Of a DNA stretch of 64,000 nucleotides, positions 11,160 through 21,440 are shown one piece after another. Position numbers and translations under genes: made by a program. Source of the stretch: Erodium maritimum (lineage: Eukaryota; Streptophyta; Magnoliopsida; Geraniales; Geraniaceae); NCBI GenBank assembly GCA_963921825.1, contig OY997595.1, positions 18,717,228 through 18,781,227 of the forward strand, written 5' to 3'. The first letter of the stretch is position 1, and every line of letters starts with the position of its first letter. A model generated the notes under the pieces. That model ran no database searches. It worked only from the letters and a program-made list of their open reading frames with translations, and had not been told where the DNA came from.

Positions 11160-13420
11160 CATTGAAGTGTAGTCACCCTGATCAACGCCAACCAATTGAA
11201 ATACTTATTGGAGATGAGCGTTCACTTACAATGGCCTACTTGATAAATATAATGCCCTTCACGATCATTGGGAATAAAACGCATTTTGAGTTATTTTATG
11301 GGAAGAAGCCTGAATATGATCATCTCCGAAGTTTGGTTGTCGTTGTTACGTTCACCAACATACGTGTGATAAATTTGTCCTGAGATCACGTCCATGCTTG
11401 TTCATAGGATACCCAAAAGGCCAAAAAGGTTATCGTGTTTATGACCTTGAGGCCCGAACAATTGTCGTGTTACGAAATGTACAAATTTGGGAGAACATGT
11501 TTCCCGGTGATAATTGTGCTAACATAGACTCGACACTAGAGGATCCTCCCTTGGCACCTGTTGACACCAGATTTTCCCATGAAATTCATACCCTGTTAGG
11601 TGTACAATCCTCTTCACCTCCACCTTTGGTTGAAGACGTTCATCGTGAGACTAAGGAAGAACCATCCCATGAGACTAAAGAAGAACCATCCCTTCCTGCA
11701 AAACACGCAAGCAAGCCCTCCACGCGTTTAAGTGGATATGAATACATATTGTCGCCTTCCACCTAGTTCCACATTGCATCAACCCGCTCCTCTGGTAAAC
11801 TCGACGGTACATCCTCTTTCTCAAACTATTTCTTACGATAAACTATCACCAGCTCACTCTGCTTTTCTAGCGGCCATCTCTTCTATGGATGAGCCACATA
11901 CTTTTCAAAAGGCAAAAACATGGGAACTGGCAAAACTCTATAGCACAAGAAACTACAGCGCTCGAAGGGAATCACATTTGGACCCTAATAGAGCTTCCTC
12001 TAAGAAAGCGTGCTATTGAATCTAAGTGGGTGTGCAAAGTCAAATATCGTTCGGATGGAATCATCGAGCGATACAAAGATCTCCTCGTTGCGAAAGCATA
12101 CACCCAAGTGGATGGAGTCAATTATACCGATACATTTACCCCAGTAGTAAAGATGGTCATTGTTCAGTGCCTCCTTGCCATCACAACCTCTTACAATTAA
12201 CCGTTATACCAACTCGATGTCAACAACGTCTTTCTCCACGGGAATTTACAAGAGAAGGTCAATATGAAAGTTCCATAAGGTTTTTCTAGACAGAGGGAGC
12301 AGCGGGCTTGCCACCCACTTAAATCTCTTTATTGGCTAAAACAGGCGTCCCATAACTTCTACCAAAAGTTAACAGAGTTTATTATCGCACTTGAGTACAA
12401 ACCTTCAGTTGCAGATCACTCCCTCTTCACCTTTGTTGCTCATGGTTCGTTCGTTGATGTTCTTATTTATGTCAATGATTTGGTCATCACTGGAACAGAT
12501 TCCATCTGTATTCAACAACTCAAGGAACACCTGGACTTGTAGTTCAAAATCAAGGATTTAAGAAAATTGAAGTATTTCCTTGGCCTCGAGGTGGCACGCT
12601 CTCCGTCAGAGATTCTCCTTTCTCATAGGAAATACACTCTCAACATCTTGGTTGAAAGTGGATTCATTGATTGTAAGCCAACATCCTTCCCACTCATGCA
12701 ACAACACCGCCTCTTAGTGGATGATAGACCTTTTTACAAGGATAGTGTCCAATATAGTGTTTTGGTAGGAAGATTGTTGTACTTGACCATCACTCGACCA
12801 AATATTAGTTATGCAGTACATATTTTGAGTCAGTTTCTACATGCCCCTCGGAAACCTCATCTGGATGCAGCCTTCCATGTTCTCCGCTACATCAAAAGCA
12901 ATCTTGGGCAAGGGTTGCTTTTCTCGGCTGATAACTCACTCACTCTGTGGGCATATTGTGATGCTGATTGGGCGGGATGCCCTGATTCTCATAAGTCTAC
13001 CATTGTCCATATTATGTTTCTTATGTCATCTCTAGTTGTTTGGCGATCTAAGACGCAAACAGTGGTATCTTGTTCGTCGGAGGAAGCCGAATATAGAGCC
13101 ATGGCAGCCACTAGCCGAGAGATAGTTTGGCGCGATAACTTCTCATTGACATACAGATCACTTGGAGTACGCCAATCCCTTTTTTTTGTGATAGTCATGC
13201 GGCTATACATATTGCTTCCAATCTAGTCTTCCATGAACGAACGAAGCACATAGAAATTGATTGTCACTTCGTTCGTCAACAACTTCAAACTAGAGTGCTT
13301 CGACTTCATCCCATCCCCAATTTCCAGGAACTTGCATACATCTTTACCAAAGCTTTGGGACGTGACCATTTTTATGAGCTCCTTTGTAAGTTGGCCTTGT
13401 TAACCTCCATGCTCTAACTT
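11160..13420 (+). pseudogene. Decayed Ty1/copia pol (second copia family)
   Basis: Fragmented copia polyprotein of a family different from copia-A. Readable blocks are the end of integrase (MAYLINIMPF, FELFYGKKPEYDHLR), a linker (FIGYPKGQKGYRVYDLE), RT (SKWVCKVKYRSDGIIERYK, TFTPVVKM, then after a frameshift QLDVNNVFLHGNL; the active site reads IYVNDLVITG, so YVDD has become YVND), and RNase H (YCDADWAGCPDSHKS, SSEEAEYRAMA, then [15 protein letters not shown]). Stops at about 11764, 12200 and 12541 and several frame changes break it. Both the frame damage and the catalytic Asp to Asn change make it inactive. A polypurine-like GAGGGG near 13421 leads into its LTR. Confidence 0.88.
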
Positions 13421-13426
13421 GAGGGG

Positions 13427-15056
13427 TATTGACGATGATTTTGTCATCTCAATCACACAATTTGATCTCCTAATTTATTTGTTTCCTTGTATGTGAATAC
13501 GATCATTTTTTTGAACGAAAAACTGCAATATTATAACTTTTTAAGAACGATTACATCGAAGTGCCTCAAGGAACATGCTCCTCGACCACAAAAGGTTAGT
13601 ATGAACGAACAATAGATCACTAAACCTTTGAGTACCATAACCGTCACAGACGGTATTTTGACGCCCCATGGGTAAAGGAAGAAGGCCGGGAGGAGGAATG
13701 GGATATTGGAGATCCAGAGGGACCTCTATAGTAATAGTGGTGGTGGAAGGCAAAGCATCTTCCAGGGACCCCTCCCAGGGGCAGTCCCCGATGCTCAGGT
13801 GGTGCATCATTCCTCCCAACGGGGCATCTCCCCCGCTTGTGATTTGACGTGCCAGCCAGATGCAGGCACCACCCTTGCCCGGATTCCAAGAGCTGCGCTC
13901 CTAGGAAGCAAAGGCGTCAGAGCTTCCACAAGTCCGCGCTCCTGGATGGGCGCGTCCACCACCTCCAATTCCAACATACTCTCTTGGCAGTAGGGCAGTA
14001 ATCGAATCAGCAGAGAGCTGATCTCTACCAGCCCCTCGCCGGATGTTCCCGTGCACAAAAGTCGGGGCTTTCGTGTAGGACCACCCGGGGGGCCTATCGC
14101 GGGCACTTGGCTGGCATCCTAAGTGGGGGATCCGGGTTAGGTACCGGGTCCATTGTTACCCTGGTCCCCCTTCCATGAGATAACTGAGCCTTAGGTATCA
14201 AGTCCATTGTCACCAGGGTTGGGGCTTCAGGCTCCCACTCCTAACCCAACGCATCACCATTTACACCAGAATCCCCAAAGGACTGCGGCGCCACCCCAGT
14301 TGGACGGGAGTGGTGAACCACGGCCGTCTGACGTGGGGGCGAGGTCCTCTCGATGCATTGTACCGCAGCAGGCCTCTCTGATACGCTAGGAGGTGAGTTT
14401 GAGGGTACCGTGTTGAGGCCGATGTCCAGACTCTCCCTCGAATAGTGGTCTTCATGTGCTCCGACGCCCCCTACCCTCTCGAGTCTCGAGGCAGAGGGCC
14501 ATCAACCCCATAAGCAAGATTAGGAACGACTCCGCTATAGGGTATCCAAACCCTACTCCGCCTCCATACCCAGCCATGGCAAACAAACGTGGAGGGAGCT
14601 TCCACCGTATTCCCCCGTACCCCATAGCGATCGCGGACCAGGTGCTGGAATTGGGTCCTTACTATCGTGACCGAGGACAAGGTCGTGCTTTCCGTCACGT
14701 TCCGGACCATCCCCGCCTCCACGAAACGAGAGGGTGCAGACGTCGGAGACGCACCTCCAGGTTGTGTGCCATCCACCCAGCCACCAGAGCAAGGTCGTGG
14801 TGAACCCAAAGAGACAAGCTGCGGGTGGCGCGAGAACGGCGGTGGCAGGGGAGAGCTTCATAACAGTTAGGACGGGCTAGGGTTATTTTCTCAAGGACGA
14901 GAGAATATTTTTTTGTCGACGATGTATGTAGCTCCTATTTGTAAATACGATCATTATTATATAGATCTCGTGTTTCTTTTTTAGGATTATTCCTCTTGTA
15001 TAAGTTTGTGGTTCTTGATCATTAAGGATACAAGACAAGATAGATATCCTTTTACA
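13427..15056 (+). repeat. 3' LTR of the second copia element, split by a retroposon
   Basis: After the RNase H remnant and a purine run, the sequence TATTGACG (probably decayed TGTTGACG) starts a short LTR that ends TTTTACA at 15056. Removing the inserted 13508-14940 leaves roughly 200 bp containing the stretch ATTCCTCTTGTATAA, typical of this copia type. I infer the left boundary from the polypurine run and the right from the terminal CA. Confidence 0.65.
13508..14940 (-). mobile_element. GC-rich retroposon with a 15-bp target duplication
   Basis: A 1433-bp insertion bounded by GTGAATACGATCATT at 13493-13507 and GTAAATACGATCATT at 14941-14955 (one mismatch). On the minus strand it ends in an A-run (plus-strand T-run at 13508-13512) preceded by a LINE-like AT-rich 3' tail, so it was made by target-primed reverse transcription. 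The body is GC-rich, with several overlapping 60-130 codon frames but no recognised domain. The minus-strand start contains ACCCTAGCCCG, which resembles a plant 5' UTR. It could be a short LINE derivative or a processed gene copy; I cannot decide. Confidence 0.7.
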
Positions 15057-15091
15057 GAATTTGGCCAGTAACTCTCCCTGGCCCATTGTGC

Positions 15092-15434
15092 ATTCTTGTG
15101 GAATCTCATTTGGTATTTCGCGGAAAATGTGTTGGCTAAACTACAAAGAAGTTGCTAAAAGCTTACGATCAACCCAAGAAAGGGCGTACAATACCCATGT
15201 TGTGTGTATTGATTCAAAAGGTGTTCACGTTTTCATCTATAACTGATGATTCCAAGGAAGATGCAGATGATCTCTAGGGGAAATTTGGCACAATACACAC
15301 TCTGATGATACCAATATAATGTTTTAGTTATGAACGAATTATAAATCAGTTAACTTGTCCGTATAATTAACAAACTAATACCACATGATTTCGACCTATA
15401 TAAGGCATCAAGTTATTCGGAAAAGAGAGATGTA
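15092..15434 (+). promoter_or_regulatory. Upstream region of PGG gene 1, shared with its paralogue
   Basis: About 300 bp upstream of the ATG align with the region before the second PGG gene (39204-39496). Shared runs include AACTGATGATTCC, CAGATGATCTCTAGGGG and AATATAATGTTTTAG. A TATA box, CTATATAAGG, lies at 15396-15405, about 30 bp before the ATG, so the 5' UTR must be very short if this box is used. Confidence 0.6.
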
Positions 15435-16007
15435 ATGGCCGAGCCAAGTGAGACAACATCCGAAGAGAAGATTGACGGAAGTAGGCTGAACGGGGCACGC
15501 GGTGCGGTGATGGTGGTGGCGACGCTAATGGCGACGGTGATATTCGGAAGTGCTCTGAGCCCACCAGGTGGTGTTTGGGCCGAGAACTCGTACACGGCCA
15601 AAGCCGGCTCTTTCAACTGCACCCTAAACACTAGTTGCATTGCAGGAACTGCAGTTTTAGCCTACTCCAACACAAAGTCTTACGTCCGCTTCGTAGGTCT
15701 CAACACATTTACGCTCGCTTATTGCTTGGTCATCATCATTGTACTTGTTGGTTGGTACTCGATCGACATTTCGACCGATTTTCTGGCATTTGGGTTAGCC
15801 GTGTCTCTCTTGGTTGTGCTCGTTGGTTTCACGTACTTGAGGGCAGTAGAGATGTTGACACCCAAATTTGTATGGGATGATCACGACATGCACCAGATGG
15901 TTCGGTGGTATAAAGCCATCATGGGAACAGTGGCTGTTTCTATTTCCCTAATGATAGCATTCATGGGAATATCGCATCTCTGCAAGAAACATTGGAAATG
16001 TGATTGA
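15435..16007 (+). CDS. PGG-domain four-helix membrane protein (copy 1)
   Basis: A single-exon gene for a 190-residue protein. The N-terminus is short and acidic, then a membrane helix (about 24-41) runs into SPPGGVWAENS (42-52), the signature of the plant PGG domain, which usually follows ankyrin repeats in membrane-anchored proteins. No ankyrin repeats are present in this protein. Further hydrophobic helices lie at about 87-108, 113-134 and 163-182, giving four predicted helices. Two cysteines (62 and 68) sit in the loop after the motif, and the C-terminus is short and basic. Family function is poorly known; PGG/ankyrin proteins are linked to stress and defence signalling at membranes, but this cannot be assigned here. 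The frame is intact and it has a closely similar paralogue at 39497, so I take it as a real gene. The start is the first ATG after the TATA box and matches the paralogue. Confidence 0.88.
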   Translation: MAEPSETTSEEKIDGSRLNGARGAVMVVATLMATVIFGSALSPPGGVWAENSYTAKAGSFNCTLNTSCIAGTAVLAYSNTKSYVRFVGLNTFTLAYCLVIIIVLVGWYSIDISTDFLAFGLAVSLLVVLVGFTYLRAVEMLTPKFVWDDHDMHQMVRWYKAIMGTVAVSISLMIAFMGISHLCKKHWKCD

Positions 16008-16139
16008 TAGAATATTAGTTCTCAACCAATAATATTTTCTCGTTTCAAAAAAAATAACTACTTGTATGAAATCTCTTGGTTGTCCATCGATATATTTTAT
16101 TTAATAGCGTGTGTAAGTAGAGCATACCCAACAAGCGAA

Positions 16140-16325
16140 CCACATCCTGAATCATGAATCACTAATCATGATTTAGTGATTCTCGATTCGCACGTTGTGG
16201 TGTGCGTGAGTCGCGACTCGTGAACCACTAAATCACGGTTTCGCGATTCAGGTGTCGAACCACGACTCACAATTGTGAGTCACTGGTTCGCAATTCGCAA
16301 CTCGTGGTCGGACCAACCACAAGCC
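16140..16325. repeat. Subterminal inverted-repeat cluster of the Harbinger element
   Basis: A dense set of short direct and inverted repeats of the types GATTCGC, GACTCGTG, CACTAAATCA and TGAGTCAC, several forming palindromes such as ACTCACAATTGTGAGT. In Harbinger elements such subterminal repeats are where transposase or its Myb-like partner binds. They lie just inside the left terminus. Confidence 0.6.
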
Positions 16326-16544
16326 GACATGTGGCAAGGCAGAGGAAAAAAAATCGGACCGTTAGGGCAACAGTCCGATGACGGTTATTTTTTTTAAAAT
16401 TAAAATAAATACACAAAAGCAAAAACAAAACAAAAACTTTTTTCCCACTTAAAAATACCCCTTACCCCATTAATCAAACCACCATTATTTCTCTCCACTT
16501 TACCTTTCAAAATCTTAAATTTCTCACACATATTTTGATCAAAA

Positions 16545-17830
16545 ATGTCCGACGACGAGCCTCAAAAGAGGGAGGGGTTGGAAGCCAACCTTCATGCAAT
16601 GGAGCAACGAATTTGGCGAAGGAATGACAGAATGATAGAGAGAAATGTCAAAGATCAACGCACTGAGGCAAAGGCTCGAACGTGGTGAACCTTCCCAACG
16701 ACAGAGTGAGAAAGGTCATGTCGAAGCCCACAACTTACTGATGCTAGATTATTTCGTCGAGAGCCCAACATATGGTCCCGATATGTTTAGGTGTTTATTC
16801 TGTATGCCCCGACCACTCTTTCAATGGGTGATGGAAAAAGTAATGGATCGTGACGATTACTTCGTGCAGAAGTCGGATGGTCCGGGACGCATGGGGTTAT
16901 CAACGCATCAGAAACGCACCGTCGCGCTACGAATCCTAGCGTATGAGTGTTTGGACGATTCATTAGAAGAATCCCTACATATTGGGGTAAGTACCATACT
17001 CAAATGTGTAAAAAAAGGTTTTGCAAGGCCATTGTTGAGGTTTTCATAGAAGAATACGAACGTAAACCAACAGCGGAGGACTTGACCCGATTACTCGAAT
17101 CGGGGTACAACCGAGGGTTCCTCGGCATGGTTGAGAGTCTTGACTACATGAATTGGGAGTGAACGAATTGTTTGGCATTCGTTTTTCAGGATGGCTGGCT
17201 CGAACAATGACATTAACATCCTCAACGTCGGCCACTTATTCAAGGACGCTTTTCATGGATGTGACTTAACCGTGGAGTACGAGATCAACGACCATCGGTA
17301 CGACCGACCTTATTATTTGGGTGACGGCATTTACCCATCATGGAGTCGATTCGTGAAGTCGATTCTCCATCCCTATACTTGCAAACACAAATTGTTTGTT
17401 AAAGTCCAAGAAGGTTCTCGGAAAGATAATGAACGGGCTTTCGGAGTCCTCTAAGCATGGTGGCACATAATTTCCCAGCTCGCTCATGTTTGGAAGACGA
17501 TGACTTTGGCTGATATCATGCACTCTTGTATCATTCTACACAACATGATTGTGTAGGATGAATGCAACCAATACAAAAAAGAAGATGACGACTTGTATTA
17601 CGATTCACCTCCGAATATACCATATTGGTCACCACCTGAACGATGACATCAAGGATGTCCCTTGTCCTACCGAGAACGCTTGGCCACTCGACTTAGTGTC
17701 ACAAATGATCTCACCCACCGTCAGCTCCAAAAGGACCTTATTGAGCACATATGAGATCGGTTTAGAGCAATTTACCGATCAGATGACGAGTGAGATGATT
17801 TCTCTATACACCAATTGTCTTGTCAATTAA
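16545..17830 (+). pseudogene. Harbinger-type transposase pseudogene (Plant_tran family)
   Basis: Translation across frames gives the N-terminal part of plant Harbinger transposases (about 16640-16975: LMLDYFVESPTYG, FRCLFCMPRPLF, RTVALRILAYECLDDSLEE) and, after a gap, the C-terminal part (17190-17560: AGSNNDINILN, GYYLGDGIYP-like YYLGDGIYPSW, KDNERAFGVL, IMHSCIILHNMIV). These match the PF04827 plant transposon protein pattern. A stop at 17047, a TGA at 17160, a stop at 17452 and frame changes make it inactive. A possible upstream start, ATGTCCGACGACGAG, lies at 16544. The region between the two blocks lacks the first catalytic aspartate context, consistent with internal deletion. Confidence 0.85.
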
Positions 17831-18071
17831 TTTTAGTTATGTATTATTTGGGGAGTAATGAAATTTCAAGTTTAATTAGACTTTTGTTAATTTATTGTTG
17901 TATTAATTAATTTTGTATTTTAGTTAATTAATTTTTTTATTAATCAGTTTTATCAATTTAATTTATTATTTATTGTTTTAAATCGAAATTTAATAAATTC
18001 TAAAAAATAGCAATTAAGTACAGTCACCACATGAGTCTCAACTCATGAATCACATATGGGAGTTCCTCATT

Positions 18072-18977
18072 TTTTTTTGATCGACAAAACAAATTTAGAT
18101 TAAAAACCTCTTTCGAGATGAAAGAGGAGGTGAATACACAAAAAAAAACCAATAAGAAGGCAAGCATACCAACTTACTAGAGCATACTAATACAGAAATA
18201 AGATTTCTTGCGTATCAAGGAACCTACAATCGTAGGTCTCCCTTTTGAATTGGTTTGCGATATGAAAATGATAGAACTCCGAATTAGATCCAAGTGAATT
18301 GTGGTACCAGAAGATGAGAGATGTAGCTGTGAAAGTTTGTGTCTTCCACGGATGTCTTCTAAATAAGACGATCTTCAAGGTAATTGATCTTACTTGCATA
18401 TCAAGCAACCATGGCAATTGCTCTTACTTGCATATCAAGTAACCTTAGTTGTGTAAGGTAATGGTTGTCATGGGTGACTTCTAAATACAAGGATTGTATT
18501 CTTCTTCTTTGAAATGTTAACCTCTTCTTTGAATGTCAAGTGTAGAAGTTATTGACGTGATTCAAGTCTTGCATCTTCAGCAAATCAGCCTGCATGTTAA
18601 CTTCTTGTGTATCTTCTTCTTCTGTAACTTTGAATCCATTTTGCCAGCTTCAGAAATGTGTCTTTGTAGCCTCCTCTTCTAATGAGACTCCCTAAGGAGG
18701 TAAGGTCATAACCAAAACAGCAACCTACAAAAGAAAACACTCAACCTAGCAATGTCCTACCCACACAGAACAAAGAAGGTATAGAAGCAGAATAAGCCCA
18801 CACAACAGAGAAGAGAACCAAACTAAAGGTAACCTTACCAAACTCACCACAGTACCCATCCCCACCCGAACCATCCCCCAACCCAACCCTAGATGAAAAT
18901 TAGACAGTAGAGGAAGCACAAGTGGCTAGGGCAGTGATCCAAGAATTGAAGGAGAAGTAGAGTCCTCCAATTTCGAA
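18072..18977 (-). mobile_element. LINE-like retroposon inserted in the Harbinger end
   Basis: A 0.9 kb insertion flanked by a perfect 16-bp duplication, ATGGGAGTTCCTCATT, at 18056-18071 and 18978-18993. On the minus strand it ends GTTTTGTCGATC followed by an A-run, the usual 3' end of plant LINEs. No LINE protein domain is readable, only UTR-like sequence and a 76-codon frame, so it is an internally deleted or non-autonomous copy. Excising it restores the Harbinger terminus. Confidence 0.8.
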
Positions 18978-19689
18978 ATGGGAGTTCCTCATTGTATATG
19001 CTTTTAGGGGATCTAACCCTGAAACAATAATCGCTAATTTATATCACAACTTTGTGATTGAGTAAACAAATAAGAAAGTACATACAAAAAAATGACTATT
19101 CCTAGTGTATACTTAGGAGATCTAACTCTATTCATGTGAGTATGCGCATATATCCAACCAAAGCCATCTTTCGTGTGATTAACGGGCGGCCCAAAACTGT
19201 GACCTTTAGGTTGTGTGAGAGAGAATTTGAGCTCATCGGGAACGAGTTTGGGGTGGCCTACGGGTTTACCCCACTCGAGGGGGACTATCCCCAGTACCTC
19301 TTGTCACGCCCCAATTTCAGTAAACCGAACTCGGGCCACAAGGCCAATCAAAATCAAATACGCCGCCGGGCCAACCAATTTTAAAACTTTCTCCACTTCA
19401 TTTTTTTTAAAACCTCATACTTGACATCGCGCAGTTACAACCCGGTCCAAGCGTCCCCGAACTACGTTGTACCGACTTGATATCAGTACCGTCACGTTCG
19501 ACTACAGGAGCGCTCCTGAGTCGACCCGCGGCAGCTTAAAAACGTTTCACGCATCAACAACAATCAGCAAGCCAGCAAGAAAACACTGCACGTACACACA
19601 AACTCAACAAGGACTCATAACACTACGAGTCTACACTGACTCGACCCTCCCCACCTAATTGACGGACAGTCCAAGGTGTGAAACCTCGA

Positions 19690-19701
19690 GCTCTGATACC
19701 A
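19690..19701 (-). promoter_or_regulatory. Primer-binding site (initiator Met tRNA type)
   Basis: The minus strand reads TGGTATCAGAGC three bases beyond the LTR terminus, the usual complement to the 3' end of initiator methionine tRNA used to prime reverse transcription. It shows that 19705-23368 is the 5' LTR. Confidence 0.88.
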
Positions 19702-20274
19702 AGCTGTCACGCCCCAATTTCAGTAAACCGAACTCGGGACGCGAACGTTTTAAAAACAATAAAACAATGAAACCTGTTTTGGATAAACACTTTAAAATTT
19801 CCATTTAATTAATCAAAATAATATTTACAACTTAAAAATAAGTCCCAGCACGTGGACAAAAGTACAAGGTATCCGTCACTAGACTCAAAAGACTGAACCC
19901 GGACTCCGCTCCTAGCTCCACAAGCTTCGAGAGCTCACCTAGTCCGTCCTATGATCAGTACCTGTAGGAAAAGCAGCTAGGGGTGAGCGTTCGCTCACCA
20001 CCACAGATAACAGACTGACTACGGCATAATTAGCAGACAATGCCGGTAACACCAACAACAAACTCAACCCCGGGGATCACTGTCCCCAACTCAAGTACTC
20101 TGACTGACAAACACCCACGGTGACCTTCCTCGAACGACTCAACACTCAAACAAGTAAGTAGACCGACACAACGATCACGACCTCTTCCAAGGACTCAAAA
20201 GAAACTACGCAACACCAAACAAGATCACAAAGGATCGCACACCAAACAAGATCACAAAGGATCGCAACCCAACT

Positions 20275-20535
20275 GCTCAGTAACCAATTCTATTTCTCTC
20301 GCCCTTTCCGATCTCAGTCGGGCCAGGCGGTCGACCTGTCTCAGTAACCTCTCTGTCCTTCGCCCTTTCCGATCCCAATCGGTCCAGGCGGTCGACCTGT
20401 CTTACAACTTCTCTGTCCCTCGCTCTTTCTGATCCCAGTCGGTCCAGGCAGTCGACCTGTCTTACAACTTCCCTCACTCACGCGCTTCCCCGACACAAAG
20501 TCGGGCCAGGCGGTCGACCTGTCTCAGTAACCTCT
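20275..20535. repeat. 62-bp minisatellite, about four units
   Basis: Units contain the core GGCGGTCGACCTGTCT, with core positions near 20327, 20389, 20451 and 20515, a spacing of about 62 bp. The same array has about seven units in the solo LTR at 32407-35881. Confidence 0.85.
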
Positions 20536-20589
20536 CTCACTCAGGTAACCACAATCACAATCACAAGCAAGTTCAACAAACAGCAACAA

Positions 20590-21440
20590 CACAGGTTCAG
20601 CACTCCACAGGCACTCATGGCCACCCAAGACACCAACCATAAAACACGGACTCAACAGCTCCACAGGCACTCACGGCCTCCCAAGACACACAAACAGTAA
20701 CTCACGGCTCAACAACCCCACGGGCACTCACGGCCTCCCAAGACACACCAACGATAAAGACACGGGTTCAACAACCCCACAGGCACTCACGGCCTCCCAA
20801 GACATACCAACAGTAACTCACGGGCTCAACAGCCCCACGGGCACTCACGGCCTCCCAAGACACACCAACAGTAACTCACGGGCTCAACAACCCCACGGGC
20901 ACTCACGACCACTCAAACCACCAACAGTAAAGACACGGGTTCACAACCCCACGACACTCATGGCCACCCAAAACACCAAAGGTAAAGACACGGGTTTGAC
21001 GACCCCACGGGCACTCATGGCCACCCCAAACTCAACAATAATACACGCTCGCAATTTATCGAGACTCTAACTCGTAAGCCAGCCAAAGAATGCTCGCAAC
21101 CCCCCGAGACTCCAACTCGGTCAGGCCAGCCAAGGACACCAACCTTAGTACACGGGCTCTCATGGCCACCCAAGACTCAACAATAATAGCACGGGCTCTC
21201 AAGGCCACCCAAACACAATTAATAACGCGGGCTCTCATGGCCACCCAAGACTCAACAATAACAGTGCGGGATCTCAAGGCCACCCAAACACAAATAATAA
21301 CACGGGCGCTCATGGCCACCCAAGACTCAACAATAATAGCACAGGCTCTCAAGGCCACCCAAACACAAATAATAACACGGGCTCTCATGGCCACCCAAGA
21401 CTCAACAATAATAGCACGACCTCTCAAGGCCACCCAAGAC
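20590..21440. repeat. GGCACTCA(C/T)GGCC minisatellite array
   Basis: A long array of units of roughly 55-60 bp containing CCCCACGGGCACTCACGGCC and CCCAAGACACACC, which shorten towards the right to a GGCTCTCATGGCCACC type. The matching array in the solo LTR lies at about 33480-34210. Confidence 0.85.

Larger units (their letters stand above)
16120..19005 (+). mobile_element. Degenerate PIF/Harbinger transposon
   Basis: A Harbinger-like transposase remnant lies between imperfect inverted ends: AGAGCATACCCAACAAGCGAAC on the left (from about 16119) and, reversed, AAGCATATACAATGAGGAAC on the right (ending about 19003). The left end resembles the common AGAGCATCTCCAA terminus of plant Harbinger elements. 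The expected 3-bp target duplication is not clear. The right part is interrupted by a retroposon at 18072-18977. Confidence 0.65.
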
